The position numbers and the translations under genes are program-made. Of a DNA stretch of 52,324 nt, positions 1-9,400 are shown one piece after another. The DNA is from HGM04593 sp045588485. Lineage in GTDB: Bacteria; Bacteroidota; Bacteroidia; Bacteroidales; Bacteroidaceae. Numbering within the stretch: position 1 is the first letter of the stretch; every line of letters starts with the position of its first letter. Location of the stretch: assembly GCA_045588485.1 (NCBI GenBank), contig JAZNEI010000067.1, positions 1 to 52,324 on the forward strand. Direction: 5' to 3'. Under the pieces are notes generated by a model, which had not been told where the DNA came from, did not search any database, and worked only from the letters and a program-made list of their open reading frames with translations.

Positions 1-254
1 GAAGCGAGTTCCGCAGCACCCAAAAAACATCGTGAGCATTTTACGTTAAGATTTTCTGTGCGCAGAGCCTTTTGCCTACTTTTCGTCGGCACGAAAAGTA
101 GGAGAAAAATAACAATGAAAGGCTGAATTTAGCAAACAAGACTAAATGAGAGACTGAAAAAGTTTTACCGGACACCAATATTAAAAAACAGCTTATAGAA
201 TTAATACTTGGTGGTATTACAGAAAGAGATTAAGATGCTGCGATTAAAGTATCC
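1..254. other. Gene-free left edge containing a repeat end
   Basis: No gene is supported here. Positions 43-180 are an inverted copy of the last 138 bases of the window and are listed separately. Bases 1-42 probably continue the same element outward. Bases 181-254 are AT-rich unique sequence. They can be read as a short open tail ending in TAA at 232-234, too short and without a start codon, so I do not call it. Confidence 0.6.
43..180 (+). repeat. Left copy of a 138-bp inverted repeat
   Basis: This stretch matches the reverse complement of 52187-52324 with only two mismatches, one in the CTGTGCGC/CCGTGCGC region and one in GACTAAAT/GCCTAAAT. Inside it lies a perfect 12-bp stem with a CGGC loop at 75-102 (arms CCTACTTTTCGT and ACGAAAAGTAGG). 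The edge nearest the unique DNA reads TTTTACCGGACACCAATA. Both copies run outward from the window, so the simplest reading is two copies of a dispersed element whose multiplicity broke an assembly. I see no transposase in the visible part. Confidence 0.95.
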
Positions 255-1181
255 TTAGTATGTGAGTCCTTTTCTTTTGATATTTATCCAACGATCTTTA
301 TTTTTCAGAATCTCTGCATCACCACCTACAAAGGCTTTACCGGCTGCACTATCTCCTTTTAGAAAATAAGAGAACCACGCCGTCATATAGGCATCACCCT
401 CTCCCCCCATCTCCTCATGGTCTTTGCTCACGTGGCGTGCAGACAGTACAGGAAAATCTCCTGTTGTTTCATCAAAGTTCGCTTGAAAAGCCTCTTCAGG
501 AGTGATAATATTTGAATCCCAGCCGCCTGTCCCGGCTAGCATTAGCAGCGGGGCAGTAATTTTGGAAAAATCTGCTACCCCCCATTTGAAGTTGATGCCA
601 ATTTGTTTCTGCGGGCAGCTGCACAGATAGACAGCTTTATAAAGGTGGCTATTATGGTATGTTGTTGCCGCCATAACAGCACCGTAGGCACCTTGAGAAT
701 AGCCGGCAACAGCTATCTTTGTCGTATCTATTTTGCCATAGAACAGATTGTCATGCTGTGCAACCAAATAAAGGAATTCATCTAACGTCTGTGAAATGGA
801 TAAGCCTGAACCGGTCTGCTTATCCATATTCCCAATAACAACATATCCCCAAGAAGCCAAATGTTCCATTGCTTCTATCAGGTCATAAGCAGTCGTATTC
901 GAAGCATTACCAATGTTGACAAGAGGAAACACATGCTCGGAGTGAAGTATAGAATTTGGATAGACTGCAACAATCTTTCCTATTGTCGGGTTATTGCTAT
1001 TGAACTCAACCTTAACAACCTGTTCACTACCCATTTTCTTATATTTGGCTTCAACTGGCATTTTTGTATTAATTTCTCCTTTATAGAATCCGCCTTTGTT
1101 TGTGTTCTGACAGTTGAAACAGCTAACCAATAAAGACAAACAAAGCATACAGAGAAACATATTCTTTGACAATTGTTTCAT
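255..1181 (-). CDS. Lipoprotein alpha/beta hydrolase (dienelactone hydrolase/cutinase-like)
   Basis: The protein has 308 residues and begins with a lipoprotein signal whose lipobox is LLVSC, so it is probably anchored in the outer membrane or periplasm. The nucleophile elbow is GYSQGA with Ser162. A later DHEEMGG segment may supply the catalytic His. The fold and elbow resemble the dienelactone hydrolase and cutinase/polyester hydrolase-like esterases common as secreted enzymes. The substrate cannot be read from sequence. It lies last in a minus-strand run after the cyclophilin and M16 genes, separated from M16 by 86 bases with no evident terminator. Start chosen at MKQLSK; an internal Met at residue 8 would also leave a signal peptide. 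Confidence 0.8.
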   Translation of the reverse strand: MKQLSKNMFLCMLCLSLLVSCFNCQNTNKGGFYKGEINTKMPVEAKYKKMGSEQVVKVEFNSNNPTIGKIVAVYPNSILHSEHVFPLVNIGNASNTTAYDLIEAMEHLASWGYVVIGNMDKQTGSGLSISQTLDEFLYLVAQHDNLFYGKIDTTKIAVAGYSQGAYGAVMAATTYHNSHLYKAVYLCSCPQKQIGINFKWGVADFSKITAPLLMLAGTGGWDSNIITPEEAFQANFDETTGDFPVLSARHVSKDHEEMGGEGDAYMTAWFSYFLKGDSAAGKAFVGGDAEILKNKDRWINIKRKGLTY

Positions 1182-1267
1182 TTCCTCAGTCGTTCAATAC
1201 ACATTATTAACAGAATATTCTATTGAGTCTTTTATCCATTATAATTGAGCTATTCAATCCTCGTTAT

Positions 1268-2512
1268 TTATCTCTGCTTACGCCTGTAATACAATACCGA
1301 ACTGTTTCCTTTTCTGAAAAGCTCACGTGCCGCACTGCGCACCTCCTCGGGTGTTACACTGCGATACGATGCCACCTCATCGAACAGTTCCTCGGCTGCG
1401 CCGCGCCACTCGGCAACAGCAAGGTTACCTGCGAGATTCTCGCCACTAAGGTTACGGAAAATATGCTCCGACTCGAAACGGTTACGCACCTTTTCAATCT
1501 CACTCTTTGGAACAAGCTGCTTCTGAAGCGACTCTAGCTCGCGCCACAAAGCCTCCTCGGCCTTTTCGAGTGACACTCCATCGGCCACACGACCATATAT
1601 AGAGAACAGACCGGGATTGATACTATCCGATACAAAAGCATCAATCTTTGTAAATAATTTCTTTTTGCGCACAAGACGTGCCATCAATCTGCCCGAATAG
1701 CCATTGGAGAGAATATCCGAAATTACGTCACAGGGGAAAAAGTCGCTGTCGCATCGTCCGCCCATGTGAAAAACCATATAAAGAGCATCCTGCGGCACAT
1801 TACGGTAAACTGTCTTACGTCGTTGACGCACCTGACGCGGCTCAACGGGTAACGAGGGGGTCCCTACTCCCTTAGCAGGGATAGTGCCGAACCACTTCTC
1901 GCTCCACTCCACCATCTGCTCGAATGAGATATTCCCAACAACAGCAAGAATTGCATTATCAGGAGCGTAGTAACGGCTGTAGAAATCGCGAAGAATCCCA
2001 ACGGGGACATTCGCAATATGCGACGGCTTACGTCCTATTGTCGACCAACGATAAGGATGATGCTTGAATGCCATAGGTCGCAGCAACATACTCACATCGC
2101 CATAAGGACGGTTCAGATGCTCTTGTTTGAACTCTTCAATAACCACTTGACGCTGCACCGATACGCTATCATCTGTCAGTTCGATGTTACACATACGGTC
2201 GCTCTCCATCCAAAAGGCAAGCTCGGCATTTTGTCGTGGCAAAGAGATATAGTAGTTTGTAATATCGTTGTTCGTGTAGGCATTATTCTCGCCGCCCGCC
2301 CTCTCCAAAGGCTCATCGAATGATGGCACATTAGGTGTACCCTCGAACATAAGATGTTCGAAGAGATGCGCAATACCTGTATATTCGTACTGCTCGTTGC
2401 GTGCACCCACCCCATAGAGCAGGTTTATATACACCATCTGCAACGTCTCGTCGCATGCGTGTATTATACGCAGCCCATTACTGAGCTTGTGACGGTTGAT
2501 TTTCATTTTCAA
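1268..2512 (-). CDS. M16 family zinc metallopeptidase (processing-peptidase-like)
   Basis: This 414-residue protein has the inverted zinc motif HxxEH in HLFEHLMFEG (His49, Glu52, His53) that defines M16 peptidases (pitrilysin, mitochondrial processing peptidase, insulinase). Downstream acidic residues around EEFKQE fit the third zinc ligand region. The length equals one two-domain M16 half, so the active enzyme is probably a dimer, as in MPP-type proteins. No signal peptide is visible, so it is likely cytoplasmic and degrades peptides. Its start overlaps the end of the upstream cyclophilin gene by 35 bases, which suggests translational coupling. Met1 and Met3 are both possible starts. Confidence 0.9.
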   Translation of the reverse strand: MKMKINRHKLSNGLRIIHACDETLQMVYINLLYGVGARNEQYEYTGIAHLFEHLMFEGTPNVPSFDEPLERAGGENNAYTNNDITNYYISLPRQNAELAFWMESDRMCNIELTDDSVSVQRQVVIEEFKQEHLNRPYGDVSMLLRPMAFKHHPYRWSTIGRKPSHIANVPVGILRDFYSRYYAPDNAILAVVGNISFEQMVEWSEKWFGTIPAKGVGTPSLPVEPRQVRQRRKTVYRNVPQDALYMVFHMGGRCDSDFFPCDVISDILSNGYSGRLMARLVRKKKLFTKIDAFVSDSINPGLFSIYGRVADGVSLEKAEEALWRELESLQKQLVPKSEIEKVRNRFESEHIFRNLSGENLAGNLAVAEWRGAAEELFDEVASYRSVTPEEVRSAARELFRKGNSSVLYYRRKQR

Positions 2513-3380
2513 GCAGTGTTATTCTGTGTATAACAACATCCTTTACCGGTCTGTCACGTGCATCGTATGGCTCTAAAGAGATAGCCTCGACAATATCCAT
2601 TCCTTCGAGTACCTCACCAAATACTGTGTAGTAGCCATCAAGGTGGAAGGCACCGCCAACCTCTTTATAGTGTTTTCGCTGCTCGGCGCTGAATTTGAAC
2701 TGTACACCCTGCATAGCCGAGTCGGTCTTCTCACTGAAGAACTTAAACAGTTTCTGGAACTCGCGTTTTTTCTTATCGCTACGCTGTGCCTCATCATGCA
2801 GTTTGGCAATCTGCTCTTTGTACGGTTCCTGCACCTTCTCATACATCTTACGACGCAGCGTCTTGTTATACTTTATCTCGTGCTCGTTCAGATGCTTATC
2901 CTTAACTTTATTACCCGTAATAATGTAGAAATGAGAACCTGAGGACTCAACCCCCGGGTTAAGGCTGGCAGCAGACAAAGCACCGTATTTATGCCAGAAA
3001 CGTGTAGGGTCAATTTCGGCAGGAATCTTATAGCTAACCTCGGTAGCCCCCAGATGTTCGCCCGGCTTTGCATTACGTGTAGTGGGGTCGCCCGCCTGAA
3101 TCATAAAGTTCCTTTTAATGCGGAAGAACAACTGCCCGTCATAGAACCTGTTCTTTACAAGATTGACAAAATTCTTTCGGTGAAGCGGTGTCTCTTTGTA
3201 AAGCAACAGCTTTATATTACCACGGTTAGTCTCAATGAGCACATATTGGTCGCTATCGGGACTATCCTCGTTCAGTTGTTGAATACCAAACTCACCCTTG
3301 TTTTTATCCTCACTCTCGCCGCAAGCGACAGCAAGCGATGCAACCATAATAAGCACCAAAGTTCTAAAAAGATATTTCAT
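2478..3380 (-). CDS. Lipoprotein cyclophilin-type peptidyl-prolyl cis-trans isomerase
   Basis: The likely start gives MKYLFRTL and 300 residues with a lipoprotein signal (VASLAVACGES). A longer frame upstream adds 34 residues without signal character and is rejected. Cyclophilin signatures are present: FRIKRNFMIQAGDPT, SSGSHFYIITG and YYTVFGEVLEGMD. The isomerase should act on envelope proteins in the periplasm. A charged, lysine-rich, probably helical insertion of about 85 residues (roughly 155-240) splits the cyclophilin fold between the FYI strand and the final strands. Such insertions occur in Bacteroidota homologues to my knowledge, but its role is unknown to me. The gene is first of the minus-strand run with M16. 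Confidence 0.9.
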   Translation of the reverse strand: MKYLFRTLVLIMVASLAVACGESEDKNKGEFGIQQLNEDSPDSDQYVLIETNRGNIKLLLYKETPLHRKNFVNLVKNRFYDGQLFFRIKRNFMIQAGDPTTRNAKPGEHLGATEVSYKIPAEIDPTRFWHKYGALSAASLNPGVESSGSHFYIITGNKVKDKHLNEHEIKYNKTLRRKMYEKVQEPYKEQIAKLHDEAQRSDKKKREFQKLFKFFSEKTDSAMQGVQFKFSAEQRKHYKEVGGAFHLDGYYTVFGEVLEGMDIVEAISLEPYDARDRPVKDVVIHRITLLENENQPSQAQ

Positions 3381-3526
3381 AATCTGCGATATTAATTTAC
3401 GTATATATTTAGTGCGAAGATAAACAATAATTTCAACAAATGCGAAATATCCCAGCAAGAAGTTTCCCCAACAGCCTTTCATTGGTATTTACTTTACTTT
3501 GAGACCATAAAAAAAGAGACTTTCGC

Positions 3527-3557
3527 TTTGCATTTTCCCCCTCTTATACTACATTTG
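3527..3557 (+). promoter_or_regulatory. Promoter of the MFS-GH130 operon
   Basis: TTTG at 3527-3530 and TACATTTG at 3550-3557 are separated by 19 bases, an exact fit to the Bacteroidota TTTG/TAnnTTTG promoter. The expected transcript starts about 60 bases before the ATG at 3628. Confidence 0.8.
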
Positions 3558-3627
3558 CAAAGATAGGGTTTAACTTGTTTTATGTTAAGTCTGCCTATAT
3601 TCATACAAACATTTAAAATAAAAGACA

Positions 3628-5037
3628 ATGGCAACATTGAAAGAAAAAATTGGTTACGGATTCGGAGATATGTCCTCATCTATGTTTTGGAAGGTTTTCA
3701 GTGCCTATCTCCCCATCTTCTATGCTACAGTATTCCACCTCAGTCTCGAAGTTACAGGTGTACTAATGCTGGTTACAAGAATCTGGGATGCAGTATCCGA
3801 CCCTATGATGGGTATTATTGCCGACCGCACACAGACTCGTTGGGGTAAATACCGTCCTTACCTATTGTGGATAGCAATCCCCTTTGCTGTTGCAGGCGTA
3901 TTGCTTTTCACAAAGCCCGATTTTGGCGAAACAGGCAACACTGTATGGGCATTTGCGACATACATTCTGATGATGACGGTATATACTGCAATAAATGTGC
4001 CATACGGCTCGATGCTTGGTGTAATGACAGAGGATTCCGACGAAAAGACAGTATTTTCATCGTTCCGTATGTTCTTTGCCTACGCAGGTTCTTTCATAGT
4101 CCTTGCTATTTGGGAGCCAATGTGTAATTGGTTTGCCAATTTCATGGGTACAATGAAAGAGGGCGAGACACTTACCCACGACCCCAACGCATGGCAATAT
4201 GCAATGATTGTTGTAGGCCTATTCTGCTGCGCACTCTTTGTCCTTACATTTGCAATGACACGTGAGAATGTAAAGACACAGATAAAGGATACAAATATAC
4301 TTAAAGACCTCGATTCGCTGCTTCATAACAGTCCATGGTGGATACTTTTGGGCGGTGTACTCTTCTTCAATTTCTTTAATGCCATCCGTTATGCAGCAAT
4401 ACCTTTCTACTTTACCACACTCATTGCAGCCGATGCACAGTTGAGCATATTCTCTATAGATTTCCTTTTCTACTCGGGAATATTCCTTGCTGTGGGCGAG
4501 ATTGCCAATATGGTTGGTGTCGCAGCAGCAACTCCCATTACATTTGCAATTGGAAAGAAGAACACATTTCTTTGGTCGCTATTTGCACTCATAGCATTGT
4601 GTATCTCATTCTATTTCGTACCCACAAGCGGCACAACAGCCTATTGGACACTTTTTATTTTGCAGATACTCGTATGTATACTCACCGGTGTGATATCTCC
4701 ACTCGTATGGAGTATGTATGCCGACATTTCCGACTATGCCGAACTTAAATTCAAGACAGCATCTACCGGTCTTATTTTCTCATCATCATCAATGGCACAA
4801 AAATTCGGTGGCGCGTTCGGTGCCGCAGCCGTTATGTGGATATTGGCAGGATTCGGATTCGACACTGCTGAGGGTGCTGTTCAGACGCAGGAGGCCGTAC
4901 ACGGTATACAGTTGCTTATGAGTTGGATTCCTGCAAGCATTGCCCTAATCTCAGCTTTTTTCATCTTCATCTACCCTCTTACAACAAAGCGTATGAAAGA
5001 GATTAATGCACAGCTCAAAGAATTTAGAAACAAATAA
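3628..5037 (+). CDS. GPH-family (MFS) sugar:cation symporter, probably for beta-mannosides
   Basis: The protein has 469 residues with about 12 hydrophobic segments. The N-terminal block KEKIGYGFGDMSSSMFWK and the loop WDAVSDPMMGIIADRT followed by RWGKYRPYL are hallmarks of glycoside-pentoside-hexuronide symporters (MelB-like). It would import a small glycoside with Na+ or H+ across the inner membrane. The gene is 19 bases upstream of a GH130 phosphorylase and shares its promoter. In Bacteroidota this pair is known for uptake and phosphorolysis of mannosyl-glucose or mannosyl-GlcNAc, so the cargo is inferred from context. Confidence 0.9.
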   Translation: MATLKEKIGYGFGDMSSSMFWKVFSAYLPIFYATVFHLSLEVTGVLMLVTRIWDAVSDPMMGIIADRTQTRWGKYRPYLLWIAIPFAVAGVLLFTKPDFGETGNTVWAFATYILMMTVYTAINVPYGSMLGVMTEDSDEKTVFSSFRMFFAYAGSFIVLAIWEPMCNWFANFMGTMKEGETLTHDPNAWQYAMIVVGLFCCALFVLTFAMTRENVKTQIKDTNILKDLDSLLHNSPWWILLGGVLFFNFFNAIRYAAIPFYFTTLIAADAQLSIFSIDFLFYSGIFLAVGEIANMVGVAAATPITFAIGKKNTFLWSLFALIALCISFYFVPTSGTTAYWTLFILQILVCILTGVISPLVWSMYADISDYAELKFKTASTGLIFSSSSMAQKFGGAFGAAAVMWILAGFGFDTAEGAVQTQEAVHGIQLLMSWIPASIALISAFFIFIYPLTTKRMKEINAQLKEFRNK

Positions 5038-5056
5038 ACCTAAATAAGACTTAATT

Positions 5057-6013
5057 ATGGCAAAGAACATTCCTTGGCAAGAGCGTCCCGAAGGTTGTAC
5101 CGACATAATGTGGCGCTACAGCGAGAACCCTGTAATAAATCGTTATAGTATACCCTCGTCGAACAGTATATTCAACAGCGCAGTGGTTCCCTTTGGCGAC
5201 GGATTCGCTGGCGTATTCCGTTGCGACAACAAACGTGTACAGATGAATATCTTCGCAGGTTTCTCAAAAGACGGTATTAACTGGGAGATAGAGAATGAGC
5301 CTATCGTATTCAAAGCCGGAAACACCGATATGATTGAGAGTGACTACAAGTACGACCCTCGCGTAACTTGGATTGAGGACCGTTACTGGATTACCTGGTG
5401 CAACGGTTACCACGGACCGACAATAGGCATAGGCTACACTTTCGACTTTAAGGAGTTCTTCCAATGCGAGAATGCCTTTCTTCCCTTCAACCGCAACGGA
5501 GTGCTGTTCCCACAGAAGATAAACGGAAAGTATGCAATGCTGTCACGTCCCAGTGACAATGGTCACACACCTTTCGGCGACATTTACCTGAGCTACAGCC
5601 CCGATATGAAATATTGGGGTGAGCATCGCAGCGTTATGAAAGTCACTCCTTTTGAGCAGAGCGCTTGGCAATGCACAAAGATTGGTGCCGGCAGTGTACC
5701 CATCCTCACCGACGAAGGCTGGCTGATGTTCTATCATGGAGTAATTACCACCTGCAACGGTTTCCGCTACTCCATGGGTGCAGTACTTTTGGACAAGGAG
5801 AACCCCACAAAGGTACTCTACCGCAGCATGGAGTATCTGCTTGCCCCTGCTGCTCCTTACGAACTTGTGGGCGACGTTCCCAATGTGGTATTCCCCTGTG
5901 CAGCTCTTAGCGAGGGCGACAAGGTAACAGTGTATTACGGTGCTGCCGATACACACACCTGCATTGCATTCGGCCGCATAAGCGAGATTATCGAGTGGCT
6001 TAAAAAGCAGTAA
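5057..6013 (+). CDS. GH130 beta-1,4-mannoside phosphorylase
   Basis: This 318-residue cytoplasmic protein has the five-bladed-propeller pattern of GH130, with the conserved DPR motif (Asp100 in YDPRVTW), the basic FRCDNKR segment and the GAGSVPILTDEGWLMFYHG stretch. GH130 enzymes cleave beta-mannosyl bonds with phosphate, releasing mannose 1-phosphate plus the reducing-end sugar. The length and motifs fit the subgroup that includes mannosyl-N-acetylglucosamine phosphorylases used in N-glycan salvage; mannosyl-glucose is the main alternative. It follows the sugar symporter by 19 bases. Mannose 1-phosphate made here could feed GDP-mannose synthesis by the enzyme at 42063-43127, which is an inference. 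Confidence 0.9.
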   Translation: MAKNIPWQERPEGCTDIMWRYSENPVINRYSIPSSNSIFNSAVVPFGDGFAGVFRCDNKRVQMNIFAGFSKDGINWEIENEPIVFKAGNTDMIESDYKYDPRVTWIEDRYWITWCNGYHGPTIGIGYTFDFKEFFQCENAFLPFNRNGVLFPQKINGKYAMLSRPSDNGHTPFGDIYLSYSPDMKYWGEHRSVMKVTPFEQSAWQCTKIGAGSVPILTDEGWLMFYHGVITTCNGFRYSMGAVLLDKENPTKVLYRSMEYLLAPAAPYELVGDVPNVVFPCAALSEGDKVTVYYGAADTHTCIAFGRISEIIEWLKKQ

Positions 6014-6097
6014 AGCTTAATAGATAAAAATCAGAGTGCTCGGCAACTGTAATACAGCGGTCGAGCACTATGTTAATTGCCTTGTATTGCGTTGGGC

Positions 6098-6139
6098 GGG
6101 CGATTGGAAATCGCCCCTACTGTCCGCGAGAATTAACGC
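6098..6139 (+). repeat. REP-like palindromic element, copy 1
   Basis: The core GGGCGATT-GGA-AATCGCCC (6098-6116) is a perfect 8-bp stem with a three-base loop, followed by CTAC and a tail ending CGCGAGAATTAACGC. Copy 3 at 6259-6300 matches it at 40 of 42 positions. Confidence 0.9.
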
Positions 6140-6168
6140 AAATGTAATGCTTTGATATTCCATTGAGT

Positions 6169-6191
6169 GTAGGGGCGATTTCTAATCGCCC
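6169..6191 (-). repeat. REP-like palindromic element, copy 2 (inverted)
   Basis: GTAG followed by GGGCGATT-TCT-AATCGCCC is the reverse orientation of copy 1 with one loop change. With copy 1 it forms an inverted pair about 50 bases apart, an arrangement typical of REP/BIME elements. Confidence 0.88.
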
Positions 6192-6257
6192 GAAATGCGG
6201 GCAAGAGTAACTTTCAAACAGCGAACCCTCAGTATTTTACACCAATAAACGCGGTTA

Positions 6258-6300
6258 CGGGCGATTGGAAATCGCCCCTACTATACGCGAGAATTAACGC
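6258..6300 (+). repeat. REP-like palindromic element, copy 3
   Basis: Same core and 23-base tail as copy 1, with two substitutions between CTACT and CGCGAG. Conservation beyond the stem shows these copies are homologous and not chance hairpins. Confidence 0.9.
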
Positions 6301-6343
6301 CCGAAGCACCGGCAACCTATTATTCAAACATCACTAAATAATA

Positions 6344-6392
6344 ATTATAACAGAAATGCTGCGCCTTTGGAGCGCAGCATTTCTGTTATAAT
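6344..6392. terminator. Bidirectional terminator between GH130 and GH95 genes
   Basis: Perfect 21-bp stem (6344-6364 with 6372-6392) and a seven-base loop CTTTGGA, placed between convergent genes and ending 14 bases from the GH95 stop codon. AT-rich lower stem supplies a U-rich tract in both directions. Confidence 0.9.
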
Positions 6393-6406
6393 ATCAACTA
6401 AGAAAA

Positions 6407-9400
6407 TTACTTAGCAAGTTTCTTTATTCCATCCTGAATATATACCTGACCCGAAAGAACAGTAGCAATGCGACGGCCGTTGAGGTCGTACATCTTACCG
6501 CTGTTAACTTTGTTACCATCTACTACAACAGGAGCAATGGTCGTCTCGGTTGTAAAGTCAATCTCTACAACAGCATCCTTGCCGCAAGGTATTGTAACAA
6601 CACCGTACTCGTCAACTGTTACGCCAACCTCAGCACCGTCTACCTTGATGCTGGCCTTTGCAAGTTCCATTGCACCAAGTGCACAACGTACGCGCAATGC
6701 AGCACCGGCGTTGCTTACAATACGTGCACTCTTGCACTGACCATCAGCCCACTCGAAGTCAACAGTAAAGTTACCCATTGCCTTCATTCCTGTTACCTTA
6801 CCGTTCTTCTTCCATACCTCGGGAAGCGCAGGGAGAATATTGATGTAACCGTGTGCGCTCTGCAAGAGCATCTCGGCCATACCCGAGCAAACACCAAAGT
6901 TACCGTCAATCTGGAAAGGTGCGTGACTGTCGAAGAGGTTATAGTAGATACCACCCTGCCCTTGGTCGGTACCGTATGTTGTAGAGTGCTTCAACGCATT
7001 CTTGATGATAATATGTGCGTGGTCGCCATCCTGAGCACGAGCCCAAAGGTTAACCTTCCAGCCCATTGACCAACCTGTGGCTGCATCGCCACGATGCTTA
7101 AGAGCATTAACAGCAGGAACAAAATACTCGCTCTCGGGAGTAATCTGGTCCATGGGGAACAGTGCCATAAGGTGTGAGATGTGACGATGACCTCTTTCAC
7201 CTACACTATAAGGAGAGTATTTCCACTCGCGAAGCAGTACATCACCGGTCTTGACACCGTTGAATGGGTTACCCCAAGCACCGTTGTATGTCTCGGTGTG
7301 CAGACCCTTATCAGTCTTCTCTAAGTAATGGTTAAGTTTCTCAACCTCGGCAGCAGTAAGACCTGTCTCCTCGACACCAAGAATCTCGATAGCCTCGCTA
7401 AGATTCTGGAACAGATAGCTAATCATCTGCTGAGCGTGTGCTGTACCATCCTCACTCTCGTTTCCGTGCTGCTCGGCACTGAACTCATTGGGAGCGACGT
7501 ATGTACCATCCTTAACCTTACGATCCTGGATGAGACGATGGAACCAGAACTCGGCACAGCTCCACATTACGGGGAATGCTTTCTTCAAGAACTCCTTATC
7601 CTGAGTGTAGCGATAGTGTGTCCACAAGTGGCTTGTGTACCATACGTTGGCAACAAGATAGTTATCACCCCAAGTACTCATACTGTTGTAGAGTGAAGAC
7701 TCGGTGAGAACGCTCCAACCGTATCCGCCGTTATAACGCTTGGCAACCTCTTTCCAGCCTGCACTCTGCGCACCACGAATGATGAAGTTTACATAAGGCT
7801 TGTGAAGGTCCGAGAGATTGGTAATCTCGGTGGGCCAATAGTTCATCTGAATGTTGATATTTGTGTGGATATCCGAGTTCCAAGGAGAGTCGGTGCCACG
7901 GTCGTTCCAGATACCCTGCAAGTTATTGGGAGCTGCAATGGGCTTACGGTTCGAGCTGATAGCCAAGTAACGTCCAAAGTGGAAGTAGAGCTGCTCGAGG
8001 AAGAGATGGTCGTTGGCCTTGCTGTTAGCACCCGAGTTGTTGGGATAGTAACCATCGATAAGAGTCTTTGTATCTACAGTAGGAGTAGTGAGACCAAGGT
8101 CGAATGTCATACGCTTTGTGATAGCGGTAAAGTCCTCGATGTGAGCAGCCTCAACAGCAGCGTAACCCTTGGCAGCAGCAGCCTCAATCTCACCCTTGAT
8201 GCGTGCGTCAACATCTGCAGCTGTCTCGGTTGTGAAATAGTTGTCAAGAACCTCCATATCGCCGTTGAAGTTTGTACCACCCTTAAGATAGAATGTAACC
8301 TCAGTAGCATTATTCACGGTGATACCCTTAGCCGATGTTGTAATTGTAGCGCCCTCATCGGCAACAACGTGCAGACGTGCAGCGTGGCTTACCGATGTCA
8401 TCTTACCAGTAAACGCAGCTGTGCCGTTCTCGTATACTACATCGCCCGCACCGATACCTGTTCCGGGTTCGAGCTTGAAGAGAAGGTTCAGCTTCTCGTC
8501 GCCATCAACAGTGTAGTTACCGGCGATAACCTGGTCGGGAGCCGAACTGAAGAACTTACGAATCTGCTTTGTTCCGTTAGCATTCTTGAACTCTACGCCG
8601 GCAATACCCTCCTCTATGTCGAGGTAGCGTACATAGTCGGTTACACCATCCCAAATAGCCTTGTCGAGATTTGTAACAAAGAGCGAACCAAAGTTCATAA
8701 ATGTACGGTTACCACTAGCGGCACCTACAGTATTTGCAGGACCACTCCAAAGAGTCTTCTCATTAAACTGAAGTTCCTCGTTGTGAACACCACCGAATAC
8801 CATACAGCCAAGCTCACCGTTACCAAGAGGAAGTGCATACTCCATCCAAGGATAGCTTACACCAGAAGCCTCGGCCGACGTTGTGTACCACAATGTATTG
8901 GGGTTCTTTGGCGAGAATGCGGCAATACCCTCAATCTCTGATACCTCGTAGTAGTACTCATCGGGATAGTCGGCAAAGTCAACTTCGTCGAGGAAGAACT
9001 TACTACCTGTATCGCCAATAGCGCCGCTACTGTTCCAAAGAGCGAGGAAGCTGTTACGGTCGTTCCAATAGTTGCTCGATGAACCCTTCAGTTTGATATA
9101 AGAGGGATTCTTGCCGTCGAAGTTGAATGTTCCGTCAAACTCTGTTGTGTGAGTTGTAGCCTCGGGGGCAACCATCTTGGCACGTGCACCGGCCTCGCTA
9201 CCTGTCATACCAAGTACCTTTGAGAGACCTGTAGAGTAGTTATATACGTTGTATACGCCATTACCCTTCTCGACAAAAGCCCAGATACCCTGGTTATCCT
9301 GAGGTGCATTTTTATTAGAGAGCTTCAAATTGCTTCCACCCATATAATCGGCATTGAGGCTTACAAAGCCACCCTTACCATTCTGGATTGTGTAGAACTT

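Larger units (their letters stand above)
6014..6406. other. Gene-free interval filled with REP-like repeats and a terminator
   Basis: This 393-base gap between two convergent genes contains three copies of a GGGCGATT hairpin (6098-6139, 6169-6191, 6259-6300) and a strong bidirectional terminator at 6344-6392. I see no coding potential. Confidence 0.8.

Noticed and set aside
181..254. Short open tail next to the left repeat as a gene end
   Set aside because: Too short, no start codon, and not recognisable.
3381..3482. N-terminal extension of the cyclophilin
   Set aside because: It lacks signal character and a true lipoprotein signal begins at 3380.
6014..6406. CRISPR-like array in the repeat-rich gap
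   Set aside because: Repeats are palindromic, few, alternate in orientation and have unequal spacing, with no cas genes nearby.
7802..8941. 379-codon open frame opposite the GH95 gene
   Set aside because: It lies entirely antisense to the conserved GH95 catalytic region, has no promoter, and its sequence is Val- and Cys-rich with no domain.
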